From Phorcus lineatus (lineage: Eukaryota; Mollusca; Gastropoda; Trochida; Trochidae), in NCBI GenBank assembly GCA_921293015.1, contig OV121088.1, forward strand, positions 17,521,645-17,585,644: a DNA stretch of 64,000 bases. The letters run 5' to 3'. This document shows positions 38,074 to 50,560 of the stretch, one piece after another. How positions within the stretch are numbered: the stretch's first letter is position 1; every line of letters starts with the position of its first letter. The notes under the pieces are model-generated. The model was not told where the DNA came from. It did no database searches and saw only the letters and a list, made by a program, of their open reading frames with translations. The position numbers and the translations under genes are program-made.

Positions 38074-38495
38074 ATAGAAATACTTATACACGTAATCAAA
38101 CCAATACCCTCAGAACTTCACCAGATGCACCACACATATCATTTACTTAATAGCAACTTCAAACAGCCACATACCCAAGAATGACAACGTAACAATGTTT
38201 CTTATTAAAAAGCTACATCAATTTGTACGTGTGTAAGTTAATTGAATCGTTAATGGGCTTACATAGTATACTGTAACAGACTCTCTCGTTTTGTGATATA
38301 TTTTTCTAAAGAAGGAGCTATATTTTCAAATAGATTACCGCCTCTTTTATGATAAATTCTACTTTATCTCGTTTATGAGTCGTTTGTTGTATCCTCGAAT
38401 TTAACATAATGATATTGCCACGCCCGATTTCGTGTAAAAATCTAAAGACAATTTTCTTGAGTATCACATCACATCCAAATAAATGGCCAATAAAA

Positions 38496-39127
38496 CTTAA
38501 AGGCACTAGTGCACGCTTTTACGGTTTAAATTGGCTATTTTAACGTTTAAGAGGACTTATGCATTCACATAACCTTTCTATCGATGCAATGAAATAGTTA
38601 AAATTCTTTACAATTGGCCTGCAGTCAACAATGAAAAAATTTAGACAGCCGCTGTCGGCTAGGACATATAAAAAATCAAAGTTTAGCTGTGCACAAAACG
38701 GATATCTCAAAGACAGTTAAACGCGGCTGAACTAATGTTATGTGCAGCTATTGAATTTACCTAAACTCTGAACTGAGACCAAAGAATGAATTATGTTTCA
38801 TGAAAGCAATGTTGTAAATAAACCGATTTAATAACACAGCATTAGCATTGCTATTAGATTGACCAAAGCGGCTGCCGTTTCCGCTTTTTTGGTTATGAGC
38901 AAAATCTTAATATTTCCGATATCGTAGTTCACGCGGATTTATTGTAGCGTAACATTAAATACTTCCGGTCTTTAAAAATCAACTTTACTACCTGAATACG
39001 TAAATATTCGTTAAATAACTTACGAGGTAGATTACTTGAGTGAGGATCTTGAATAATATCGAGAGATATGCAGAATCTGTGCATTCGTTGTGTTAACGAA
39101 ATATTGGTGTGCACTAGTGCGTTTAAG
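38496..39127 (+). mobile_element. ~600-bp interspersed repeat family, copy C (full length, 632 bp)
   Basis: The best copy of the family. Its ends are inverted: CTTAAAGGCACTAGTGCAC at 38496 against the complement of GTGCACTAGTGCGTTTAAG ending at 39127, with one mismatch in the first 19 positions. Each end also contains the palindrome GCACTAGTGC. The outer TTAA can be read as the target duplication, as in the unrelated-sequence element at 5824. Non-coding, so a MITE. It ends about 1 kb before the msx ATG. Confidence 0.75.
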
Positions 39128-39149
39128 CACTTGACATCATTACTGAACA

Positions 39150-40162
39150 ATAAAGATGCCTTGCCGCTTTGCTAACGTATCTGGTCCTATTATAGGGAAG
39201 TTAGCGTCAAGTTTAGAAACTAGCAAACATAGGGCTAGTAATCACCGAACAGTACCAATAACGAGCGACCGACGGAGTGATTTGGTGACAATTTGGGTTC
39301 GTCATCTTAATAATATTTCCCATATTTAACGCCCGGGGGACTCGCTATAATATCAGACGACACGAGGTGTCGAGAGCTTAGGAATTCCAACACCTCGTTT
39401 CATTTGTCTCTGCCTATATTAAAACAGCTCCTTGCTGCGACGTACTCGCCATTAGAATATAAACGCGATTACAGGGAAGTTTAGTCCATAACGCCACTGG
39501 ACATAGGTAGGGGGCACAGTGGATCGGGTTTGAACCCCAAAATATCTCAGCACGAACCAAAGTTTGTATATATCTGGGAAAATCGCTCTGGATTTGCGAG
39601 GAGAAATTTATCCCGACGGGGTCTTTGTGAAATAGAGCGCCACAGAGCGATTTTTCGCTTGGGCTGCTTTTACTATGCCGCTTCATCAACAAATGATCTC
39701 CATTAGTATACCGATCACCGAAATCGCTTTGTGTTTAGAGAACCCTAACCTTAAACAGCACGATCCTTGCGCGCTCTTACCATATCTCATTATTCGCCAG
39801 TCTTTAGTAGCTTGTCCCCTTCAGTCCCCCTCCCCAAAGATCCCCTCCCCTCCGGCGAACCTCCCTCCCAATCCTGTATCATCAACCAAGGCTAATTCGC
39901 TGTCAAACGCCGAGTGTAAACATGGTCACGTGGTCTTAAGCGATCCTTGACTCTTGTCAATTTCACAAGCAACAAATTTGATTGGACGATCCCAAGAACC
40001 GTCTGCCCCTTGTATCATACACAATGTGACGTCACGTCCGGTAAGGCAAGACTCGTGCTGTATAACATGTCGACGAACTAGCAGACGACATAGTGGTAGA
40101 AAATGTTGTGTTTCCGTGCATATCTCTCCGAATAGAATATCAGCAGTATTTTATCTCAAACC
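39150..40162 (+). promoter_or_regulatory. msx: msx promoter-proximal region and 5' leader
   Basis: Balanced-composition DNA directly upstream of the msx ATG, contrasting with the AT-rich sequence on either side. It contains a CCAAT box in reverse orientation (ATTGG, 39981-39985, about 180 bp before the ATG) and a perfect CRE palindrome TGACGTCA at 40027-40034, about 130 bp before the ATG. I see no convincing TATA box at a sensible spacing; TATAA-like strings near 39348 and 40057 are weak. The stretch GGGTTTGAACCCC near 39528 looks like a tRNA B-box scrap. Short open frames here (such as 39675-39950) have no recognisable product and are probably leader or shadow frames. The role is inferred from position and motifs only. 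Confidence 0.5.
40027..40034. promoter_or_regulatory. CRE palindrome TGACGTCA ahead of msx
   Basis: Perfect CREB/ATF-type site about 130 bp upstream of the msx start codon, where proximal promoters usually carry such sites. It is one of seven perfect copies in the window. Unlike most of the others it is not embedded in the repeat-like context seen at 16883 and 55656, so it is the best candidate for a real promoter element. Confidence 0.45.
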
Positions 40163-40688
40163 ATGGAACTGAACCAAAGGCCCCTCTCGCCGCCGGTTTT
40201 TAAATCCAGCAAGAATTCAGCATTTACAAAATTGACAGCTTCGGTGGAATCGATACCTGTTGATAGAGCTAATGACAATTCTAAATCTTCAAAGACAAAC
40301 ACTGAACATGGAATCAACTCGCAGCCAAAGGAAAGACTTTCCTTCAGTGTGGAATCAATCATGTCTGACAACCATGGGAAACAAGCAGACGACACTTGTG
40401 CAGACGATAAACTCGATACGACCGGTGATGATGATTCTGTTTCATCTTGTGCATCACCCCCATCATCACCATCATCATCACTTTCATCACCAACGTCTTC
40501 CCAGGCGTGTCATTCATCGTTCAGTGTTGTAGACATTTTAGGAAAATCTTCAATTCAGAAATCTCCTCTCGCAACAAACTCTTTCCCCGTGTCTTACGGC
40601 CAGCGTCTTGGGGAGGCGAAATGGGGAGTCTCCTGTCCCCCCTCCCCACACACATGGCTTCCCCTCAACTCAGGGATACCAACAACCA
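40163..40688 (+). CDS. msx: Msx homeobox protein, exon 1 (residues 1-175 and first base of codon 176)
   Basis: First coding exon of an Msx-class transcription factor, a nuclear homeodomain repressor that acts downstream of BMP signalling in ectoderm, neural and muscle patterning in many animals (family knowledge). The ATG has a strong context (A at -3, G at +4) and an in-frame TAG lies upstream at 40133-40135, which fixes the start. Residues 59-67 (LSFSVESIM, 40337-40363) match the Engrailed-homology-1 type Groucho-binding motif of Msx. A second Eh1-like motif, FSVVDIL, is at residues 120-126 (40520-40540). Between them residues 69-91 are acidic and 92-114 are Ser/Pro-rich, encoded by a TCA/CAT-rich simple repeat. 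A Trp at 165 in HTWLP resembles the Trp found ahead of the homeodomain in other Msx proteins. The exon ends CCA/GTAAGTA, a consensus donor, splitting a Ser codon after its first base. Transcription start and any non-coding 5' exon are not visible. Confidence 0.93.
40447..40500 (+). repeat. TCA/CAT simple repeat inside msx exon 1
   Basis: A trinucleotide-rich stretch (catcatcaccatcatcatca and variants). In the msx frame it encodes Ser/Pro-rich linker residues about 95-113 between the two Eh1-like motifs. Such tracts vary in length between individuals. Read in the other two frames the same DNA would give poly-His and poly-Ile, which are not used. Confidence 0.8.
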
Positions 40689-43599
40689 GTAAGTACATGT
40701 ATATAAATTACTTATCTATATAACAGATATACCTATCTAAGTAAAGTGCATTTTCTTTATGTTGTTTAAAAGAAATTGGCTCATTTTAATTTTAGTTCTT
40801 TTGTAAACTTATACTTGCGTTGAATACCAATTACTTCGAGATCAGTTGAATGAAATTAAATCGATTACAAATCTGTGTTTACTTAATAATTGGAATGCCA
40901 AAATGATTTGTTCTTTATCAAAATTAAATACAGACATCGAATGTTGCAAGTTGTTGATGACATATTATTATTCGTTGAATATTCTGAGATATAACAATAG
41001 TAAAAAATTTCTTCAACATTATGCTTTGATTCAATATTAAACAAATATTATAATATTAATTGTTGTTAAGCTTCAAAATATTAAAATAGATATTTTGAAG
41101 TACTAAAATATATGCATACAAAACTGATCCATTTGAGACGATCAAATATCAAATATTGAATATTTGTAATTATTCCATGAACTATCATTTCATTACTACA
41201 TCTTCATTAATGATTATCTTTATTAAATGGTTTTCATTATCAGAGTTTTTATTTGGATTTCGTTAATTCATTTCGCCATAATATCTTTCTTCCAACATTC
41301 ATCGCTGATTTCCCACAAACTTGTAGATTTCGATGTTTATTTCACATTGGCTGTTGTCAATTTTGTCGGTGTCTTTCATCTCACGTTGATTGTATCACTC
41401 AGAGTTGCACCTGTTTCAAGCCGTGTCTGTCAGACTAATCGTCTATAGCACAAACAAGCTCCGCTAATTGAAAATTAGTTCCAGCCTTAATGCAACAGTT
41501 CTTTTAGAAATTTTATAAGGATGTAAATATACTTTCCTAGGGAAAAAACATACTCACTCCGCACATTGTGATGTTTACCCCGTACGCCGTGGTGTTCTAG
41601 TTTAATAATCTTATTTGACAAGCATATTTTGATTAAAAAATAAATAACATTTAATACCTATAATTAGTGACTTCATAGTTGATTTGCAGAGTCTTTAAAA
41701 CATATTATCTACTCTTATTATTTCTAAGAAATAGTTTTATATAGCAAGTATTTGATAGATTAATAATGATAATGAAAACTAAGAAATTTTAGTTCTCACA
41801 AATATAAATGTTCAGGTAAGTCATTTTAAAAGTACAGTATATTTCAAATATCATCTAATCAAATAAAATTTATAAAGGGAAGTGACACATGAATAAAATG
41901 ATTTCTCATAAAAATGCTATAACTGAAACATTAAAACATTAAAATGACAAAACATTATTGAATGTGTAAAGCGGTTCAGTGATATCAACAACGGCTGAAA
42001 ATGACCAGCTCGAGACGGGCGCGCTACAGCGATACACATTCATGTTCGCGGGAATCTACAATACATGACCGTAATCAAAACATTCTGTATACTGTTTGTA
42101 TCATTAAGTTATTAAGAGAATATGCCCTCATGAGTTAGTTATTTAATGGTCTATAAACTTATCAGTAGTTGCACGGTAAAGGTAATGTCAATTTCGGATG
42201 TTAATTTCCAACGCAAACACTCTCACTAAGTGTCAGTCATCACAACACCTGCCACTGAATTCGACATGCATTAACAGATTTTCTTTGAAATAAATTTGTT
42301 TATTGAAATAACACAAATGTTTTTATATATCTGAAACCAACGCAAATTTATAGCATTAAATTTTAGAATTATCAAAGCTCAAACGCTGCTTGTCACTCGC
42401 CTTCTGTGAACTTAATGGGAAATTTATGCCTTATTGTATCGCCGTAAAAGCGCTCATAATGGTAAGTATATATTCAAAACGTCAGGATGTTTTTGTAATG
42501 TAGGATTTTTAATAATTGTCTAACATTTCATTGCTTATGAATCAAATACAAATGTTTATAAAAACCTTTCTCACGCATTTTGGTTTGTTGAAAGTGACAT
42601 TGATGAACGACAAAAGATTGGAATGGACGACAAAATAAAGCACTTAACGCGTCTGATTTAAAGTAAATATTTTCCATATAATTTCAAGTTCCTCATACAA
42701 ATAAATAATTTAATCCCGTATATCATTCAATTAACTGATTTTTTAATCGTTACAGAAAGTAAACAGTGTAGGAACTCTGTTAGAATAAATAATAAAATTT
42801 ATCTGTCACCTTTTGAACATTAGTGAAACTATTTTGCAAGTAAAATTATAACGTTTTTCATGATAAATGTATATAGATACATTTAATGGTAAATAATGGA
42901 AATTGACCTTAGAATGAAATGATCCTCACTTGACCTGTAAATGTTTACAAAAAAAAGTCACACGATAGCATGATATCATTTTATCTTTATCATATGGTCT
43001 CTTAGTGTAAATATCACAATGATGTTTTCAAAATTGAATAAAAGGTATCTAGCCTCTAAATTTAATAGCCCGGGGGTAACTGTTAATATATTCCCTAAAT
43101 GTTTCACTAAGGTTTATCAATTCTTTTCTAAATACTTGGATTTAATTTGTCACAAGATTGGTACTCATACAAATATATACTTATGTTTATGCTAATATAA
43201 CGCCAACTAGTGAATGATATATAAAATGAAACGTTCATAATTTGTTCACACCAATACGCTGATAACGTTTTGTAATGTTTGATGTTATAATTAAGGCATG
43301 AAAAATAGAACAGAATTTGAAATCAATATCGGTTGTATCTTGTGTTTGGAATGCAATACAGTAGGCTAATATGTTGTATAAGTAATTCTTTTTGTCAAGA
43401 ACGTCCCTTAAACTTATTGTACATACAAATTGGGACAAATCTATAATGCATTTCTTCATTTATTTATTTCGTTAAGCCTCGACCCTGAGTCATAATTTCC
43501 TATGTTTGATGATTATTGGATTACTGAAGTGAGTTGATCGCAACCAATTCATAATAAAGTCGTTTGCTATAGAAAATAGACGATTTACAAGTTTAAATA

Positions 43600-43940
43600 T
43601 GCATTGCAACAGTGGAAATCAACAAAACAAGACTCCTTGCTTGAAGCGCACGTTCTGTCCGTGCCATTGTGGATGTCAATAGACATGTGATTGACATGAA
43701 GATCAAAGCGCGGGGCAATTGGCTGATGCATTTCATCCTGTCAATCAATTCAGCCGGCCCGTGAAATAAACACCATTGTGGATCTTCAATCGATCATCGC
43801 CATCACCAACAATCGCGATTATCAGAACTAAATCTTCCAACTTTTAATTGTCTATAATTACACATCGCTCTCCGGTGCAAACTTTAATTGCCTATTACTT
43901 TCTCATATTGTTAAATTAATATTTAATAATTTGGGTAAAC
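43600..43940. promoter_or_regulatory. Intronic module with Sox, Pbx/Meis, TCF and homeodomain-type motifs
   Basis: Compact, complex sequence inside the otherwise AT-rich msx intron. The 11-mer CCATTGTGGAT, containing a Sox-type core, occurs twice (43664 and 43773). Pbx/Meis-like TGATTGACA is at 43688 and TGTCAATCA at 43739. A TCF/LEF-type ATCAAAG is at 43702. GCCGGC near 43753 resembles a Mad/Smad word. Homeodomain-type TTTAATTG occurs near 43843 and 43882 and TAATTAC near 43855. This is the strongest enhancer candidate in the window on motif density and position. Binding is not demonstrated. Confidence 0.5.
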
Positions 43941-44482
43941 GGGTTCATTCTTTGTACAGGCAAGTAATTTGACGCTAATTATCATGGTAGATTAAAGTCC
44001 AAGAGATAAAAATGTAGTAATAAGGCAATTATACAAACGTGAATCTAAACGAATATACACAATTGTCAATTGGTTTTACTTGAATAATATATGAAAAGAG
44101 TGGAATATTGTAGACTTTACTGAGAAAGATAAACGTTTTAACAACACCACCTCATGTGATTAAGTTTCGGAGAATAGCTTGTGTTTTCATAGTAAAATAT
44201 AAATATTAGTCCTATTTCCATGGCCAAATACTAATTTGGAGTCAAAGCAAATGATTTGAAAAAAAGCCTTTAGGAACACAAAAACAGTCATTATTGACTT
44301 ATGCAAAATGTTGTTTGTGAGTTAAAGCAGTACATAAAATTACTTATGATTACTTATTCATAACTAATATATAATCTTCTGATTAATAATCTTGGTGACT
44401 GTGAATAATCATTAGTGGACAAGCAATGAAACAATCCAAATTTCTATTAAAACTTGCTATGTGAGGATAAGCTGAACAAACT

Positions 44483-44586
44483 ATAACTCTCATTTAAGTT
44501 TTAATTGTACAATAAGTATATATCCATCATGATATATACTTCTTGTAAAATTAAAACTTACATCAAAATTTTTTTTCAGAGTTATC
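44483..44586. ncRNA. Hairpin in msx intron, possible microRNA-like precursor
   Basis: TAAGTTTTAATTGTAC... (44495-44524) pairs with 44531-44560 at 28 of 30 positions around a 6-base loop CATCAT. An outer 8-bp stem, ATAACTCT (44483) with AGAGTTAT (44579), encloses it. Length and shape are in the range of microRNA precursors, but the stem is almost all A/T, the loop is small, and the duplex does not match any microRNA I recognise. A tiny foldback element is equally possible. Confidence 0.3.
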
Positions 44587-47080
44587 TGTTATGATAAGAA
44601 TCGATAGCTATAGCTACTACTGGGGTAATATCACTCTCACATACAACAACACTCTTTGTTTATTAACAATATTAATTTGTCCCCAATTTCACCCGTACAA
44701 CTTTAAAGTGTTGGAATGTTTTTCTGTTCATTTCATATAGTCTGTGATGTTATGTTAGGATATTGGCCACTATTATAGACAGAAGAAACATGACAAGAAG
44801 ATATGCACAATGCACTCAACAGAGAACATAACCGAACACGTTATTGTTATGCGTTAAACACATTTTGAGTATTTACAATGAGCTTCAAACGTGTGCATAA
44901 ACTATCTTACAAAGTTTCGTAAAATTTAAATTCGAATTCGTTTAAGATGTTTCCTTTTCCCAAAGGCCATTTTTATTGGTAATTTTATCGTTATGTGAAT
45001 AGAATATTGTTAAAGGAAAGTATATCCAACATCGATGCACTTCTTAAGGTCCAATTGCAGTTTTGCTTTTTTGTGCTTCTCAAGTGCCATAAGTTAAAAT
45101 CAAATTTTTTTAAATATCAAAATCATATGTTGAATCAATAACTTTAAAGAATTACGCGTACATGGTATCGTTGTATATAACATAACGGTCATTTATAATT
45201 ATTTACTCCATTTATGGCCAATTCCGACACTGTTATGATGTAAATTAGAGTACATTTAATTCTCTTTTCCTAAAATAAAAATGATTGAGACGTAGTTTAG
45301 AAGCAGATCGCATAACCGCTATGAACAAATGATGTTTATATCCAACAAAATAAAATGTGCTTTGTTTCAATAAGTAAATTCCAATCCAAGTTACTTCATG
45401 AACGTCAAAATGTTTTGCTCAAGTTGTACCTATTACACTACGACTAATTGATGAGTGCACCAAACTGAGTTAATTGTTAACAAAATGCACCCAGCCAACA
45501 TAGAATGTCTACAAATTTGTATAGTATACTTAGCTTCATTAGGTGCAACGTAAAGCAAATTATGTAAACCTTTTTTTTCCACCTTACATTGTTGCATCAC
45601 TTTCAAACAATTTGTTGAATTTTATTGATTGTAAGTTGAATAAATAATGCTTCTATTTTGAGTACAAGTTCGCTTTCAAGAAACATCCTAAAGAGGCGCA
45701 ATTTCAAAAGATATCTTTTTAAATATTACTTATCTTCGTTCTCGCGTTAAATTCATCTAAGTGGTGTCAGACAGGCCTGTATGTTATGTCCCCTATCACT
45801 ACTGTAATAGGCTGATTTTAACCATCTCTTTCATCTTCTCTCGTAATCAATAACACTTATGAACCAAAGTCATCCGCCCAGTGAAGTTCATTGATTAGTT
45901 CTTCAGCCAGATTTAAAATTCAACCACAAATGTTTTTACACAAAGTTTTATCGCTATATCAATATTTAATTCGTTTAAAGTGACTGCACTTGAAACGTCA
46001 GGTCAAGCCGATCGCCCCATAATCTAATTACTGATGACATACTGACAGATATTTCACATATTAATATGATAATTACAAGATCATTTACTCACTGTTTGGG
46101 TAAACGTTAATTATTATTCAACAGCTTGATTATGTTTTGCACCTAATGAAAATTAAATTATTTGAAACAATTAAGGATGCAATAACATTGATATGAATAA
46201 CTTATATATTCAACCGTAATAGATTCAGCATTTAAATGTGTGGGTTTCTTTTTATGAATATTCGTTTGAGCACCTATATATATATTCAGAAATGGAAAAT
46301 AGAAACTTAACTCATTATGAATTAATTATCTGAATTGGGGACTAAAGTTAGGAGGATGTAGGTAAAACTCTTATGCTATTTTGTTTATCAAAATGACACT
46401 CCTAACAATGTTACAATTAATCGTGGGGTCGTGTGTCTCTTGTATAATTGACATCGTCTTTACCTGTCTTATTCTTGTTTATTTGATCTATATTTGACCA
46501 ATTTCATGTATCTGAATATTTCCTGGTTGGTTATAGCAAGGACATTATCTGCAAGATATATTTTAGGTTTGCACAAAGTAACCTTCAATATTGTTACTTA
46601 TTCTTTTACTGCCTTTTTTTAAATCAAAAGACTACTTTCTCTGTGTCAGAAATACAGTAATTTTCATACACTTATAAGCGTATTTTAAGAACGCATAATG
46701 GTTGTTAGTTTACTTTCAATATTTTATCGATTCCATGTATTTATCAATTTACCGTGTTTTAAAAGTGTGCCTGTACGATTGTAAGTAAAAAATTTCAAAG
46801 GTCGTTTACAAAGAACAAGAATTTACAAGAACGAATTTGACTTGTCTGATACATAACCAACTGTGTTTTGGTTCTAGATCCTAGTAATGGTAATATTGAT
46901 AATCATAGTTAATAGAAATATATCTGTGTATGTGTATGCGTATGTGTAAAAAAACATGATATCTCATACATTTTTTATTTGAAAAGCAAGATTTTCTGGA
47001 TAACAACATTTTTGAAAACAATACACGTCATCACAAAAAAGTTAAACATGAAAGAGGTGTTATCCAGAAAATATTGTTTT

Positions 47081-47146
47081 TTACTATTATTATTATTATT
47101 ATTGTTATTGTTATTGTTGTTGTTGTTGTTGTTATTATTATTATTT
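47081..47146 (+). repeat. TTA/TTG trinucleotide microsatellite
   Basis: Uninterrupted run of ATT and GTT triplets. In one + frame it reads as a poly-leucine run inside a 63-codon open frame; this is a by-product of the repeat and not a gene. Confidence 0.9.
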
Positions 47147-49989
47147 CATCAGATTTATGATTCATTTTAAAAATAAACGATTTATATTCTCATTTAGTGA
47201 TAGTTTAAAACAACAATGCTTGAAAACAGAAAAATAAACTTTCTACGAGAAACTACATTTACCATAGGGATTTAATATAGCTTGTATGTAGTTAAACATG
47301 TACTGAAACTTTATACAAAAGTAAAACTTAAATTGACATAAATATAATATTTCATAAACCTTAGATATGTTTTGTAAAAAGGCCTATAAACACTACAGAT
47401 GCCATCGCAATAATTCTTTATTCGCAACTCCGTAACGGTATCAGCGTTTCTTCAGAGAAATATGCATACATATTAGATGACTATAAGAAATACCTCTATT
47501 CTTAACGTATCGTATTGGTTACAATAACAAACCTATGGTATCTACCCATATGTAAATTTGTTATGCACGTTTCAGCAATTTCTTATCTAAATGAATAGCA
47601 GCCCTACTGGTGAAAAAAATCTTGTACCTTCTGTTATGTACGAAATACTGTTACTATGAAAGAAGAACAATATATTTTGTTAAATTACTAACTTGCAGAA
47701 AACTACACACATATTAGTATGTACATTTGTTTGACATTCTTTTCGTGTGAATTTTTTTTCTACACTATACAAATCTTTCACGAAAACTCATATATTTCGT
47801 TATAAAAACTGGTCTAAGAACCATAAATAACAAAACATCAATTCCTTATTTTCTAAGCCATATCTTTTCTCACACCAAAGTTGTTTCGTTTCTTGCAGAA
47901 ATGTCTGTTAGCAGCGCATTAGTTATGGGAGGCAGAATTCTTAGCCTCGGATTATCTGATAAGTGTCTACTAACTGTCAAAAGTCTTATCTCAAATTGTT
48001 CTATGCTTTTGCATATCTTTTCTCACCATAATTGAAACAAACATCCCCCAATGGCACCTGCTATGACTTCTCCAGTTCAACTCTCAAATTAGCTGGCAAT
48101 TTAAGCTTACAGACAGCAAAGTTTCATAAGATCTCGAGTTATTGTTTGACTTTGCACGATTTAGCATATTCAGTGCTGCTTAATTTGTTTGAAAGACTTG
48201 TTTCTATTCAAATCCTTTGTATGCCGATCTAACATTTGTTGATATATTCTGGTTCATGATAAATCATCCACGTACGTCTATAAACATTTTGGGTCGATCG
48301 TTTAGTAACACGGAACAGGATATTAAACTATATGTGGACTACCGCTATGTTTATAACATTACCAACATTTCTTGTATATTAAGTTGAATTAATGCATTGG
48401 ACTAAGATGATATTTTTGTGGTAAATACTTGAAAAAGGTTTTATGTTTATCAAAACATATATAGTAAGTAATATAGGTACACACATTGAGGATGTATATA
48501 ATCTGAAACTTTGTCACTCAAGTTTCCAAAACTACTTACTAAAGTACATATTAATATCAGTTATAGTTAGAAACACTTAGGATTTTCAACAATCAACAAA
48601 ATCGCCAATCCTGTGAACAGGACATCAAACAGTAATAAGTAGTTCATTATCTCCATGCTCAATTATAATGGATTTCAAATTACTTCCTACTTATGGGATG
48701 TCTATTTCAGACACATCGTGCTTTTCATGGGCAATTTATCTCTCAGCAGATGCCTATATACAAAGGTAACATGTCAATTTCAAAGACAGTTACTGTATAC
48801 TATTTTTACACCTATTTGCTATTCTTTTGATCCCTATTTTGATCCTTTGATCTTTATGTGAGTAATACTGTCTACATTTATGATATATTTTCCCTAACGA
48901 GGAACATTTATAGCGATAAATTCCCAATGTTTGTGTGGGGTAAATTATCAAGTTATCCTCAACCCATTTGCAATCGTAAATTATCAATTTCTTCACGATA
49001 ATTTCGTTTCAAATTGCATGTATCTTATCACAATATGTTTATAGCGCCTTGCACTTTGAAAGCGGAAACTGTAAATTGCTTTTATAAGTGAAGGAAACAA
49101 ATTAAAGGATATCAACTACATTTTCAAGGCTCTTTCAAGGAACAACGAAACTTTAAAAACATATACTAACGTTTCCAATTCCTTTCATCCAAGTGTTGTG
49201 AGAATAACTCGACTAAACAAAATATTGATCTGGTTGGTGTTGGGTTAAAGGAAGTTTCTCATATGATATATACCATACAAGTGTGTCGGTTTACACAGTG
49301 TTGGATTTGAAGGATGTTGGATAAGAAGGGCATTACTATAAATAAAGTGTAACTGACAAAGAAATTCAATACAAATCATTCATTTTGTCGCCGAATGGTA
49401 ATTTGTCATGTATCGAATTTAAATAGGAATTCTGTTTCGAGAAGAGAACGGATCTTACGTATGTTTACTGGTTATTTGTGATTCTACCTTTAGATTGTTT
49501 TCAGATGTTCCATGTAAACTGATGACGTTTGATGCTTAAAATTCACTACAATTTAGAGATTTTTCTCAGATTTTCTGCAGATATATCTCGGTAAGGCCTA
49601 TCGTAAGGAATTCCAGTGGCGTAACAGGCATCATTCCATTTGTTCACCCATTGTGATGCTTGTCAGTTGGAGAGATTGTTCATCAGAAAGTGTTAGTTAT
49701 GATGTATGTTTTTGACTATTTCATCTGTTTGAAACAATGTTTTGTAGGGTATGAACTCAACACAACTAACTATTCAAATTCGCTTCTTATTTCATTAAGA
49801 TGCACAGAGATATATATAAGAGATAACTCTTTCTTTTAGTATTGAATTCTATGTAAATTCAACTCGATTCAAAATCATTTTATAGTTATTCAATTTAATC
49901 TATTGAATATGTAAGTTTGAAAAAATCTACGGGAAGGCTTCATAATATTAATATTGAGTCTTAGATAGTTATTGTCCTATAAGATGAAA

Positions 49990-50560
49990 GTGTTTTGTTA
50001 ATCAGCTGTAAAGCCGAAGTGGGTCGCAGTGTACCGGAAATGGATCTATGTACGGCTGAGGACGCAACTGTTCGCATTTTCTTTAAGGAAGTCGTTAGGA
50101 TAATTGTACATATTCTGCCACCGAGATTATCTCCAAGATGGCGACGAAAGACAACGCAAACTTCTGATTGGCTATTTGTTGACACTGTTGGGCCCATTCT
50201 GTCAACGAGACCATTTGAAGCTTGCGAAAATCTTCGTCGACAAATTCCTTGCCAGAGATTACAAATTTACCAAATGATATATTATTGAATTGGACTGTCG
50301 AGTTGTTGGGTGCTCAAATTGTACCTATTTGCCCAAAAGTTGTTCTTATCGCCCAGAGCAATTAGGGTAATAGGCTTTTCTGAGGGCAAAAGAACCATAC
50401 CACACACTTTGAAATTCGCCGGATGCTTTCTCGTCATGGCAGTCGAGTGATTAACGCAGTTATCCCCCCTTTAACGCTCTCTAGTGTTTGCGAATGCTGT
50501 TTGTTGAAAGGGAAGGCGTTCCTTACAAACCGATCTGTATCTCCTGTAGGTTAATATATT
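49990..50560. promoter_or_regulatory. Balanced-composition island in msx intron
   Basis: It stands out from the AT-rich intron by GC content and complexity. It contains CCAAGATGGCGAC (YY1-like, near 50131), GATTGGCTA (CCAAT-type, near 50166), paired TTGACAC and TGTCAACG words (50179-50205), and CAATTAG near 50370. Open frames on both strands (97 and 78 codons) overlap each other, lack a recognisable product, and are more likely consequences of the composition. Enhancer role is inference. Confidence 0.35.

Noticed and set aside
39675-39950. 91-codon frame upstream of msx
   Set aside because: Pro/Ser-rich without a domain and not in frame with a splice to msx; likely leader or chance.
40260-40692. 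Alternative frames in msx exon 1 giving poly-His and poly-Ile
   Set aside because: Shadows of the TCA/CAT repeat; the msx frame is fixed by motifs, the Kozak context and the splice junction.
46979-47170. 63-codon frame with a long poly-leucine run
   Set aside because: The run is simply a TTA/TTG microsatellite read in one frame inside the msx intron.
49961-50288. Overlapping 97- and 78-codon frames on opposite strands
   Set aside because: No recognisable domain; both follow from the balanced composition of the island, which is better read as non-coding.
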